A stretch of 64,000 bases of DNA, from contig JAODTK010003198.1 in the NCBI GenBank assembly GCA_026419785.1, positions 372,001 to 436,000 of the forward strand, in the 5' to 3' direction. The notes beneath the pieces were generated by a model. That model saw only the letters and a program-made list of their open reading frames with translations. It did not search any database and was not told the origin of the DNA. This document shows positions 21,079 to 32,438 of the stretch, piece by piece. Positions within the stretch are counted from its first letter, which is position 1, and the number at the start of each line of letters is the position of its first letter. This DNA comes from Sclerodactyla briareus (Eukaryota; Echinodermata; Holothuroidea; Dendrochirotida; Sclerodactylidae). A program made the position numbers and the translations under genes.

Positions 21079-21866
21079 GGAACTGCTGGTGCCTTGACAC
21101 ACCCCTCCGTTGTGATCTGTCCCTAGAGGACCCCAGAGGATGGCTGGAACTCAGCAGTGACTCTGCAGAACAAATGTACCCCCACCTTGACAGCATCAAG
21201 ATTGAAGAAGCAAGGCAGTATAGCCAGGCTGGGATGTGTGCTAACGTAGCAGGGGTGTCAAGCTGTATGTACTCATACAACCAGCAACTAGCCAGGACTT
21301 AGCAAAACATAGAAGACTTAGCCAGGGATGTGTGCTTGAAATTTTGGCAGGAAAGTTCAAGACTTGGGAGAATCTACCAGTGATGTTTTATTTTTTGAAT
21401 GATACTCCAGCACTAGTCAAGTCCTGCCTATCTCTGGGTATTTGACTGTGTAAGTTCAATTCATCCTATGTTGTTTAGGAAGGATAGCATAGTTTCAAGG
21501 CATAGGGTTGAGTAATTTTTTTCTGTAATGTTTTTGCAGATCAGTTGTTCATTGAAGCCACTAACACTATGCTGTTTTTTGGAGCCACTCCGTCCATGCT
21601 GATATCGTTATTAATATTTATTTCTCACTGCTGATGAGGTTTGAGAGCCATTGTAGAGAGACCATCAGCCAGTGTGCAGAAGTGCATAGTTCCTTGTTCT
21701 ATGTATGATTTTGAATATGTTGTGTGGTTGCACTGCATATCCTTCCGAAGGGCAAGTTGAGCATTGGAGATTGGAGACAACATTGTGTATGTAGGCATTC
21801 ATCGAAGGTTATGCCCCCCCCCCTCGGCGATTCGCCCTTGATCCTTCCATGTTATAGGATTCAGTA
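21079..21866 (+). other. Probable ZMYND10 3' UTR and downstream flank
   Basis: Sequence after the TAG. The first 220 bp contain a shifted open frame that looks coding-like (see findings). I see no clear AATAAA close to the stop. One AATAAA occurs much further down, at 23186-23191. Confidence 0.4.
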
Positions 21867-22353
21867 CAGTTCATACATTTGTGACCATGCACTGGTTGTT
21901 GCATCTCCCAAGGAAACACATATATACCGTATTCATTGTTATAGTAGCATTCTTTGCGAATACAAACACTCAAGGATGTATGTTCACTCACGAACATTGA
22001 TTATGGATGGTGGTTTTTCAGCTCTGCTCCATCCCTTTGGAATCGATTACCTTCACATGTCAAAATTTCTACTAGCCCATCAATTTTCAAGTCTAAGCTT
22101 CTTTCACCTTACTTACTGCATGTAAAGCGCTGCCGAACATGTTGCATGATGGCAGCGGTATATCAAGTTGTTTATTTATTATTATTCATTATACCTTTAC
22201 ATGGTATGTAAATTAGTTCAATCCATGCAATTTGTGACCATACACTGATTGTTGCATTCTCCAAGGAAACACATTCTTTATCCATTGTAATAGTAGCATT
22301 CTTCGCAAAAGCAAACACTCAAGCATGCCTGTTTATTTACAAACATTAATCTG
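21867..22353 (+). mobile_element. LINE 3' end (reverse transcriptase C-terminus) between two direct repeats
   Basis: One plus-strand frame reads F-F-S-S-APSLWNRLPSHVK, then SIFKSKLLS, the classic C-terminal signature of CR1/L2/Rex-type LINE reverse transcriptases. The flanking blocks 21867-22003 and 22215-22353 are direct repeats of about 137 bp, roughly 80% identical by eye. They share TTTGTGACCAT, CCAAGGAAACACAT and AATAGTAGCATTCTT. Confidence 0.72.
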
Positions 22354-23479
22354 TGGAACCGTCCGTCCGTCCGACGGAATTCCATAATCCTCGGGTGAAT
22401 TTCAAGGATTGCTTGTATTCGTGCCCCTTTCTCTGATTGAGAAAAAGAGAAGCCATTCACCAGGTTTTTCCATAATTTCCTGTGATAGCAAAAAATGAAG
22501 AATGACTGAAGAATGGTTCATGTTTTGGATAGTACTGGAAAGCTCGCACTTCAATGTGAAACATTTCTGATCATTCATATATAATGTAATAGTTCCTTTT
22601 TTATAGAGAGAGATGATTGTATCACCTACACTTTCATCTGGGCGACCTATCCTGACTGAAGGAACAGTCACACTGTAACCATACCGATACCCGATACCCG
22701 CAAGGGTAAGAATGTCAATCACGCACAAACCCAATAGCTCCGGTCAGACATGAATGATAGCGATAAGATGCAGATCGAATCCATATGATATGCGATAAAC
22801 TAGATGGATGAAACTGTAGACCAATCAGGAGGATGCGACTTCACAGCCTATTCAACTCCCAGCCGCGCCCAGTCCCTGTTCATATGTGGGCTTATATTGC
22901 TCTTTTGTGACTGCTTCAATTTTATTGAATAACCAGGTACATGCATGGGGAATGTTGCAAGAATTTGGCTGGAATGTCCTCGCTTTGAAAAAGTTCAACT
23001 TTGTTGGTCAGTCAAGTTTGGTGCCCTTAAAAGAGACCCTGTAAGGTCAATGATTCATTCAGGTAACGTCTTTCATGCTGTAGATCATCTGTACTGCAGA
23101 AGTCCATCAGGAAATGGTTTTATATATATTAAAATCAAAACTGTTTTCACAGTTTGTCATTAATAATCATTCCAGACTAGAGTGAAATAAATTTGTGAAT
23201 TGAACGTTTTTTGTATGAATAATTTTTGTAAATAGTCATGAATTGAGACATTAGTATTTATTTTGTGATGACTCAAGTCAGTAACTGACTCAATTCAATG
23301 ACTTGACTCAATGATGAATTCCAGTGACTTGTTCCCACTCTGTTGTTAACATCTTGGGAAATGTTCTCTTCACTGGAACAAATGAAAAAAAAAGAAATTG
23401 GCTAAAATATAAATTTTCTGATTGTTGATTTCTTGACTGAAGTCAGGGATTCCATGAAGTCATGACAGTGTATGTGTGT
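22354..23479. other. Intergenic, nothing recognised
   Basis: AT-rich DNA without a credible coding frame. An AATAAA at 23186 could be a poly(A) signal for a plus-strand transcript, but nothing else supports this. Confidence 0.4.
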
Positions 23480-25090
23480 ACAGGTATGTATGTGACGCCT
23501 GGCTGTGAAGAGCATATAATTTGACTCCACCTGGATGGATTGAAGCTCATACTTGGTATGTGGGTTCCTCATACTGAATACAATATCCTTATTGTTTTGT
23601 GGTCAGGTCAAAGGTCATCTGAGATCATTAGAGGAAAAAGTATGAAAATCTTTTCAACACAATAAGTCTCGAATACCTGGTCTGATCAGGTTGAAATTGG
23701 GTATGCAGCTTTATACGAGGAGTACAATAACCCTATTAATGTTGGTGTAGACTGGGAGTCATTTTTGAGGAGAGTTCAGGAAGTTGTGAAAATTTAGATT
23801 TGGCATACACTACCAATTTTGGCTTAGTAACACAAAAACTCATGCTTGGTATGTGGGTTAATCTCAAAGATTACATGGTCCCTATTGTTTTGAGGTTAGG
23901 TCAGCGGGTCACCTGGCATCAGGAGAGGTCAAAGTCTGATGCTATTCCTTGCTTGAAAGTATCTATAAGTAATTCCGCAGATATTATCAGTCCGTAATCC
24001 ACAATTTCCTTCCAGTCAAAGGTAATCTGAGGTTAGCTAACTTTAAGTGAACGGTTATGAAGGCAGTCAAGGAACCACTAAGCCTCTTGGCTTCCTGGTT
24101 ATCAAAATATTCCTGGCCCACACTCAAAATAATAGGGTTTATGTACTTCCTATTCCTAATAGAAAACTGCATGCTAAAATTCAACTTGACCCGACTCCAT
24201 AACATAGAGGATCATTCACTCATTGTGAACAGCTCACTCATAAGCTTCGTCCAGGTGCTTCGCTGTCTTTCACTGTCCCAAACTAAAATTGGTCAAAATA
24301 TCCATTGTACCCTGGCCTTCTTCCCCCAAACATCGACCCACTGGTATTAGGCTACCTAGATAGCTGCATACCAAATTCAGGCCAAGCTTTCTAAACTTCT
24401 GGAGATTGGATTAGCTCAGTCGGTAGAGCAGATCGAAAGGTTGTGTGTTTGAATCACACAGACTGATTAGCTTTATGGTGTGTCCTTGGGTAAGACACTC
24501 GTCTCCAATGACTCTGAGTACACTCTGAGTACACTTTGCACCTATCAGCCTATGGTAGCAGTGACATACACTCTGGTATTGTCATAAGGCGTACCAGTTC
24601 CAATGATTGGGACAATATATATGTGACAAGTTTTGAGAAAATCTAACGACCTCCGAAGGCGTTATTCAAAGCACACGATATTAATATTATCATAATTTAT
24701 CGAGTAACAATATTGACCTTCGACTTGATCCTGAAAATGTAAGGAAATGATCATGTACACTGTACTCATAGGGACAACTCACGTATGCCTATCGAGTATG
24801 AGCTTCATCCATCCAGGTGGAGTCGAGTTATGCTCTTAAAGAGCCAAAATTGGGCAAAATATCAATTTAAAAACAAATTCTCCCCCACGAAAAGATGGCC
24901 TATTCACACCAGGATCGTTATAAGATTCATGTACTTCCCGCAAGAAAGCTGCATTCAAAGTTCAATTTTCAAACTTCGATCTTAGACGATATTTGACCCG
25001 ACCAGAAAACAATAGGGATCATGCCCTTGTGGTATGTGTGTTCCTTATGATTAATGCTTGAACCATATTGGTTTAGAATTTAGTCAAAGG
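23480..25090. repeat. Degenerate about 146-bp tandem repeat with inverted copies
   Basis: The unit is anchored by CTTGGTATGTGGGTT at 23551 and again at 23843, with a diverged intermediate unit near 23694 (period near 146 bp). The pattern contains TATTGTTTTG-GGT-AGGTCA. From about 24000 the same pattern runs on the opposite strand. For example, 24793-24835 (GAGCTTCATCCATCCAGGTGGAGTC) is the near-exact reverse complement of 23523-23550. A SINE has inserted in the inverted arm at 24408. Confidence 0.7.
24408..24620 (+). mobile_element. tRNA-derived SINE with CCTTGGG-AAGAC core
   Basis: The head GGATTAGCTCAGTCGGTAGAGC is an almost canonical pol III A box. TTGTGTGTTTGAATCACAC at 24440 is the B box. 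It is followed by GTGTCCTTGGGTAAGACACTC, the core found in many invertebrate and fish SINEs, and a tail with a duplicated CTCTGAGTACA. The head lacks an intact anticodon arm and acceptor pairing, so it is not a functional tRNA. Confidence 0.82.
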
Positions 25091-25748
25091 TCCGCAACAG
25101 TCAAAGTAGTACATTCTCGTATATATAATAAGTAAAAAATGCCTAGTCCAACAAATATGACTTTTGGTGTAGTGCTCGTTATGTTATCTACAGGAAGCCT
25201 GTTGTTGTTGGTTGAGATGGTGCTATTGCTAGTGAATGTTTCAACAAATATGTATATTTGTTGCCCAGAATAGGTACATTGGGCCTTGTGCGAGTTAATC
25301 GAACCCAATATGCCTTTCGGCGTTCCGGTCCTTCATCTATTTCTGTGCTCCGTTAATTACTGCTTTCTTCCAGTTTGAACATTCCAATGCACTCTAAAAC
25401 CAAATAGTGAATGTTGGGGTGTGCCGAGTGACTACTTCAATAGAGAGAAATTCACTCTTCTGTTTCTAGCTCTTTAAGTGGTCTGTGTCCATCTGGGTAT
25501 GAGTGTTCCTCGTGATAGTTTCAGCATGAGAGACACTCTCATTAGGAACGCCTGTCTCAGTAAGCTCTTCACATTCCTGTGAATGGTAGTGCATCTGCAC
25601 AGCAATAAAAACTACTTGGGAGTATTGAAATTGAAATATATATTTGGTGTTTGCTAAAATGTTTAATATATACACAGTAGAAAATGGAATCGTATCACAG
25701 CATTATGACTGTGAATTTCGCGGAAATAAACCCATTGAAAAAAAAAAT

Positions 25749-26138
25749 CAGACAGAATGATGGAAAGTGCTGAAACGATTTCCTTTTTTATTCGTAAAAT
25801 CGTGAAAGATAATCGGGCCTTGTTCAATCGATGGCAACAGTATATCACTATTGTTCATTTCTCGCTATTTCCTCTCTTCGGTTGACAAGGTATGTCTCCT
25901 AAATTGGTTCATCACGCTACCCACATGGTAGAAGTGGGGACCTTGTGAGGTGACTTGTGAATAGTAACACTTCATGTGGCTGCTCTATTGGTGAGTCCCC
26001 CGGAGAAACAGACAGAATGATAAAAGTGCTGAAACGATTTCCTTTTTGTACGTAAAATCGTGAAAGATAATCGGGCCTTGTTCAATCGATGGCAACAGTA
26101 TATCACTATTGTTAATTTCTCGCTATTTCCTCTCTTCG
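25749..26138 (+). repeat. Local direct duplication of 132 bp
   Basis: 25749-25880 and 26009-26138 are nearly identical. Both start CAGACAGAATGAT and contain GTGCTGAAACGATTTCC, AATCGTGAAAGATAATCGGG and TTCAATCGATGGCAACAG. They are separated by 128 bp of unrelated sequence and are not coding. Confidence 0.9.
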
Positions 26139-26834
26139 TCTAATTTTTATGAAACAGAAGATTTGAGGTCTCTCAAGATTTAGGATTTTAAAGTTCTTCC
26201 ATATTAAGTCAACAATTTTCAAAACACAAATAGTATAATGCCAAAAATATCATCTTCACATATCGAAACTGTTTGGTGGAGTTACTTTTCTTGATGAATG
26301 CAGTTAAAATGCAGGTTTCCTTGCTAAGTGCAAATGGCTCCCAGGAAATTCAACCAACGCCATTTTGGCATATGTTAAAAGTAAAGGCACTGCAGATGAC
26401 AATCTCCCAATTGCCTACCTTTCTTTTCCCAATCGCCTTTAATGTTAATATAATTATAACAGTAATAATTAATCTATTAGCACTTATACGGCTGAGGGTT
26501 CCTAAGCGCTTCAAAACAACTAGAAATTGATCAATGTCTGGGAAGGAATGCTTCGTGTGAAGTGAAAGTGTGAAGCTTCAAATGGCAAACGGCCTCGTCC
26601 ATTCTCCGATCTGAGTGTTGTACGTGCGACGGTAATGCCTCTTTAAAGTATTCGAGAACTCTGCAGCGGAATCTAAATTGGTGGGGTACTTGGTATCAAG
26701 TCACATCTGGGGTGGAAACGAGTGTTCATCTGGCTATAACCGCTCGAGTAAGTAGTCATTATCACTTTGTTTTTTCTCACCAGTCAGGACGTCACGTGTT
26801 ATGTTATGATAGCGCGTCTTCAGCCCTGTTCCAC

Positions 26835-26975
26835 GTCAGAGGGGCTCATGATGGCCCGCATCCAGCCTTCTCGTTCCTCAGGGGTCGATGCTTGCAGTAC
26901 GTACATCTTGCCCTTCTGTGTACCACGCTGAACAGATTTACTCGGGACTTGTTCTTCACTGTCACTTCTGTTGGT
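26835..26975 (-). CDS. Possible exon encoding the end of a PH domain
   Basis: On the minus strand, after an acceptor-like AACCAACAG (reverse of 26968-26976), the frame reads S-E-E-Q-V-P-S-K-S-V-Q, then KMYVLQASTPEEREGWMRAI. The pattern (Y/F)-VLQA-x-(T/S)-x-EER-x-x-WM-x-AI is the last strand and C-terminal helix of pleckstrin-homology domains, including the near-invariant tryptophan. It is followed by MSPSDVEQG and TGA; no clear donor is seen, so it could be a last exon or a frameshifted internal one. No other exon of such a gene was found, and which PH protein it belongs to is unknown. Confidence 0.5.
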
Positions 26976-27419
26976 TAGGTGATAGATCAATGTATAGTAT
27001 GCTCCATCCGAAACGTATGGAAACATTTGTTCCTTAACACGTTGTATCTATATCTACGCAACGAGTCGAATCTCTATGTTGTCGTGATCATGTTCTGTAG
27101 GGATCAAGTAGGAAATATTCTATCTACGTACATGGTTGAGCCTGAGGCGCCCATGCAGGCACTGCCAGTTCGGGGGAATTGTATTATTTACCCGCACGCT
27201 GCTATAAATGTTTTAAAGAGCATCCCGCGCGGAGCAAAATATGTCATTTTAGTTCACATTAGCCATGCGGGCTGGGGTGAGTTATTGTTGTCCTGCATGT
27301 TCTTTAGGTTATATAGAGTATGATTCCGTAGATCTGCTTGTCACAATACATTCAAATTGATACCCCTGACGGGGCCATCAGGTAGTTCACAATTCATAAT
27401 AGTGAAGAAAAAAGAAAAC

Positions 27420-28335
27420 GGTCCTGAGAGGTCAGGAAGTTGTATCAAATGGGGTGCATTTCAGCCATTTGCGAACAACTGCAGAACGTTTCTTCTCCTA
27501 CAGCTTCAAATCGGATGACAATGAAAATCATTATCTAGTACCCAGTTTGTTAAATTATGGGGTTCAGGAAAAGGGAAGTCAAAGACTCTGTGGGGGTGAA
27601 TTTCGGTCATTTCGTTCAAACGGTCGCTTCTCTCACAAAATAAGATTGGATGTCATGAAGAGAAAGTCTTTATAATCAGTGACCCCAAATGGACACTATG
27701 GTGTGCATTTTGTTCGTGCATTCACATTTTAGGGTCAAATGTCATCAAGGGAACATTTTTGCCAAAAAGGTCCCCGAAGAATCAAATTATCAAAACTTTC
27801 GTGATTACCCAATCTATTTCCTCAACATAAGATAAACCTTGACGCTTGACTATTCAGACCAAATAGTAAAATGAACCCGAAATGACGTTTGTCCTCCCAT
27901 TTCTAAACACCATGTATGTACCATCACCATGGACAAGTGGCGTTTTTGCCTACAAATAGAGCGTATGATCATAAAAGTTGGCCAGTATCAAAGTTGGCTA
28001 ATAATGCATGCATATGGCCATCTGTAGACAAATGGTACAAACAGGGTGTTCAGGGGTTTTTGATCAAAGGCGTTCCCTACAGTTGAATAGAATGATCGTG
28101 AAATTACATATTGATGACGATATCATGTATGTCTGACCAATGATGCATACAGGGTTTCAGGGACTCAAGGTCATAGGTAATCTGGGGGTCAGTTCCGGCC
28201 ATTTTTCAAGAAATTGTCAAATGCTTCTCCTCCTGCAGATTGGATCAGGTGATCATGAATGTGAGTTATTATTATCATGAAGTGTGTTCAGGTAAGCCGA
28301 GAGTCATTTCGGGGTCAAATGAACAAAACTCGTCT
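27420..28335. repeat. Degenerate GGTCA-type tandem repeat
   Basis: Repeated words include GGGGTGAATTTCGGTCATTT or GGGGTCAGTTCCGGCCATTT, TTCTCCTACAGCTTCAAATC or TTCTCCTCCTGCAGATTGG, and ATCATGAATGTGAGTTATTA. The unit is diverged. It resembles the arrays at 9.8-10.5 kb and 23.5-25.1 kb in style but not in exact sequence. Confidence 0.6.
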
Positions 28336-30417
28336 TCTACCAGAAGAGACTGAGCACCATTCAGTGTCAGAGGCGGCGCCAACGGGAGAGGGGGATGAGG
28401 AGGTAAAACATGTTGTTTTTGTCAGGGAGTTAGGGCGAGATCCGCGTGCCGGGGCATCAAATACCCCCACCCCAACCCCAAGGCGGCCCCTGTTTTCAGT
28501 ATACAGGGTATTTTGTTCAATGTTTTCCATAGAGGTTCATGTGTGGCGTTCACTTCTTTGCTACCAATTCCCCTATAATGTTTCTACTGCTACAGTAGCG
28601 TAGCGTTGAGCAATCGGGGAGACATGCCTCACCTTGAGACGTGCCTTCCTCATCAAGATTCAGAAAGGGCTTTATTATGATCCATTTGGGGTAGGCTCTG
28701 TTATTATGATAGCAATATGAGCATTGTCCCACGTAACGAGATTTCAAATGGAAAATGAAAGGCCGGAAACACTCCGGAAATTATATACTGCACCTGCGTC
28801 ACGTGTCTGTTCTACGATGTTCACGTTACACCATCTGATAGGGATTTCCCCCAGGGGTTTTTCCCCGGAGACCTTTGAGAAATGAAGGAAGCAATACAAA
28901 CGTATTTATATGCAAATCAGTGTGGCATGTCAGGTACCGTGTCATGGGAGAAAAGAAACAATCGGTTTCTCAGGCGGATGACAGGGGAAAACCTCCGTCA
29001 AGATGGGCCTATGTTGTTCGGATCGGAGGGAAAGATGATAACAGAGAACACGACGAGTGACGTAGAATCTTGAACGCCCTGTGCAAGCAGGATAAGGTTA
29101 GACTGGTAGCAATCATTGCTTAAGCGCAGTTGGTCCTAGGTGGCCACCTCATCAAAGTTCATTGCTATATTAAGTTATTTGCGCGCTAATTAGAGACCAG
29201 GCATATTTGTTTTCTAACATAATGACGGTACCATTGGTTGATCCAAGCATGTTGCGGTAGAAAATCAAAGGGCCCGAATCACAGAATAATTGATTTCGGG
29301 AATAGACGATGTTGGTTCTTCATTACGGATACTCTCAAGTAATCGGGGAGGAAACAGGTTGCGTACGATTACGTTAGGTACGGCGACCACATTACAGCAA
29401 CGTTCACAGATTCAAATAGGCCGGACGCCCGATATCATGATAATTAATCAATTCGAACATTCTAAGAAGCATAAAGAATTATGTGGAAAACTGCTAGTCT
29501 CTGATATTTGTTCGTGTGGCTCTGTTATACTTAGTGGTTATTCCCTCCTACAATGGGGGGGGGGGGGCAAACCAGTATCTTGTACTAATCTAGCCTACTT
29601 TTTCTTGCCAATTAAGCGCCTAGTTATCTAGGACGTTCCTGGATATTCAAATCTAGTCCTCACGTGAGTGATCACGTTAACAAAATTCGTACCATCGACT
29701 TATGCACTGAGTGGGCTATTGGTAATAAGATATAGGTCTACTACAAAAGAGCATTACCACAAAATCGCATGACACAACAGAAGGAAAAACTTTATTGAGG
29801 AAATGACTGTAATCTGGTTAGACATCGCAATGTCATCGTTACGCGATCTTTCGGGTACCTGAAAGTCCTGCACCGTGCGCTCCAATTGTCCCTTCGGTGG
29901 TGGGAAAAAGTGTAAGAAAAAGTCATGCAGTTGACTGGTCGAAAACTAGACATATAATACATCTATTGCGCAAACACTATATATCCCATGATTGTGGAGA
30001 GGGGGGTGGGGTCACAGTCCACACTGATGGACAGTGGTCTGGTGATAGTGCACCCTCTCTCTTTCAATTTCTACAAATTTATAATATTTGCATGATCTGA
30101 GCTCGAATGACCTCCGATGACCTAAAATAACCCCCACTTTTGTCAGGACTAAACCTTATCCACTTCTCCAAGTTTCGTTCAATGCCGACAATGTTAGAAA
30201 AAAAACAACGCACAGGCAATCAAATGATGACCCGATTGTCTCAAAATTAATTCCCTCATATTAGGACTGAATGTTTATTTAGGATTCGTTACATCTGACA
30301 AACTGCAAAATTATGCAAATCATCGGACCGAGCCGACTTTCGGACCATCCAGCATTCCACTTTGACGGACCTTTTCGCTAAGTTTTGGATAAATCGGACA
30401 ATGCCTTGAACAGTTAG
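28336..30417. other. Intergenic, nothing firmly recognised
   Basis: Mixed DNA with noticeably more CpG than the left part, and a G run at about 29558-29567. Frames at 28277-28603 (both strands) and 29290-29631 lack recognisable domains and consistent splice sites. Confidence 0.4.
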
Positions 30418-31140
30418 CTAGGATTCCATAGATGCGGATGTGTGGTGCGAATGATACACGATAGCTCATCCATGCGAGTGACAAATACTGAGAAGCCTTT
30501 GAATAACCTGCAATTGTAAAACATCGTCCAAATAAATTGGAACGAACACTGAGTAGGCAAATGACCATGTGTACGGATGTAGCATGTGCCGCATCACGGC
30601 GAACTGATTCCGTGGAATATTTCCACAATAAAGCAAGGTAACGCCCTTAGCCATGAGTTGCTATACATTTTAATATCATTATACAGTTTGTTCCCGTCTA
30701 AAATATCGACCTCGAGAGATTATGATTTTCGTATTCATAACGCATATAGGCACACCTAGGCTAAGAATCCATAGACGCGATGTGGTGTGCGGTATGGATT
30801 TAAAACCCAATTCTGCAAGCGAGGATGACTTGTTAAAAGGGATTAACACTGTACGATGAGATGAATGGACTATGAATATCGAGCAACTCGTGAATAAGGA
30901 CGTCAAATTGCTTTATGCAGAGAATATCCATGGGGAAACGGTGCGGCAGAAATACCGCCTGGTTTACAGGCGAACTTTTGCATTATCAGTTGTTGCTCCG
31001 TTTATTAAGATGAATTTTTTGCGTTGTTGCGGAGTTGTCTCTATATCTGCAAACCAGCTCGTTCAGACAGGTTTCATATGTGTACTCGCATGGATCAGCC
31101 GCATACGACATCTACATCTATGGAAATATAGTCGTATTAC
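30418..31140. mobile_element. Degraded relatives of the ATCCATAGATGCG inverted-repeat element
   Basis: The terminus-like GGATTCCATAGATGCGGATG at 30421 and AGAATCCATAGACGCGATG at 30764 match the left end of the element at 35618. GCATACGACATCTACATCTATGG at 31098 resembles its right end. Internal words (ATCACGGCGAACTGATTC-GTGGAATATTTCC) also match the 35.6-kb copy. At least two partial copies seem to lie side by side. Confidence 0.5.
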
Positions 31141-31473
31141 GACTCGGGTTCCTGGTGGCGGTGGTGACCGCTGAGGTGGCGGCTATAAACCTCAAGTGAT
31201 ACCACGATTCATGTCACAAGGATACTTTTATTCCTATTGCAATTACCTATTTGCTGATAAGTTGGGTGTAGGCCTTACCTGTTTCGGCGGGAATCATTTA
31301 GCCGAGTCATAGGTACCAGTATACAGCAAGAAATAAATGTATGAAGGCAGGTCACGACGTCAGGTTTGATTTTATTTTCCGCGATTCCGATCACCCTAAG
31401 TTTCGTTGGTAAATTCACATCTTAATCGACCCGAATCGCATCTGCAGCCTTCCAACTTGCCCTGTATCGGATT

Positions 31474-32430
31474 GGTGACAGCCCGAGGTTCATAAGGGTT
31501 TATCAAAAGGTCGTTTTGTCATAGGATTTTATTTCATAAGGCCTTTTGTTCATAAGGCCCGTTATTCATGATGGCCGAAAAGGTTCTTTATTCATAATGT
31601 CCGATATTCATATCCAACAGAAGGTCCCGATATCATATATAAAAACGGTCCGTTATTCATAATAGTGAAAAAGGTCCGTTATTCATAATGAGAGAAAAGG
31701 TCGATATTCATAATAGGAAAAGGGTCCGTTATTCATAATGAGAGAAAAGGTCCGTATTCATAATAGGAAAAAAGTCCGTTATTCATATTAGGGAAAAGGG
31801 TCCGTTATTCATAATGAGAGAAAAGGTCGATATTCATAATAGGAAAACAAACACCGATCGTGGATCTGCCAGGGATCGCACCTGACAAAAATGTACAGTT
31901 TTAGGGTTTGATTCTTCAGGACCTCGATAGGTAGAACATATGCCTTGGCAAGTATATCATTGAAAAGAAACACATTATGAACGGACCTTTCTCGCGATTA
32001 TGAATGACGGACCTCTTTTGCTATTATGAATAACGGACCCTTTTCACTATTATGAATAACGGACCCTTTTCACTATTATGAATAACGGACCTCTTTTTGC
32101 TACTGTGAATAACGGTCCCCTTTCGCGTTTATGGATTACGGACCCTTTTCGCCAATATGAATATCGGATTTTTTTTACTATTATGAATATCGACCTTGGT
32201 GCTCTGTTATGAATTAGACCCTTTTGATAATTTGAAAAACGGACCTTTTTGGTCATATGAATATCGGACCTTATGAACAAAGACCCCTTTTTTATTAAGA
32301 ATATCGGACCTTTTTGGTCATTATGAATAAACGCGACCCTTTTCCGGAAAAATTTGCCAGTTATGAATAACGGGCGTCATGAACAAAAGGCCTTATGAAT
32401 AAAAGGCCTTAGGAACATCGGGCGGTCCCC
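31474..32430. mobile_element. Foldback element with 8-bp target-site duplication
   Basis: 957 bp. The left arm (to about 31850) is a run of units like TTATTCATAATAGTGAAAAG followed by GGTCCG. The right arm (from about 31976) is the same unit inverted, with a 26-bp period clearly visible at 32045 and 32071. The ends GGTGACAGCCCGAGGTTCAT and (reverse of the right end) GGGGACCGCCCGATGTTCCT match at about 20 of 24 positions. ATCGGATT occurs directly on both sides (31466-31473 and 32431-32438). The central spacer of about 125 bp has no open frame. The element is non-autonomous. Frames within it are translation artefacts of the repeat. Confidence 0.88.
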
Positions 32431-32438
32431 ATCGGATT

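Noticed and set aside
24408..24480. Functional tRNA gene
   Set aside because: A and B boxes are present, but the anticodon arm and acceptor stem do not pair and a SINE core follows directly.
32050..32280. Minus-strand frame rich in Arg/Lys/Ile repeats
   Set aside because: It is a translation of the 26-bp foldback units, with no independent coding evidence.
31474..32430. CRISPR-like array
   Set aside because: The repeats are contiguous and mirrored, without unique spacers, in eukaryotic DNA with transposon termini and a target duplication.
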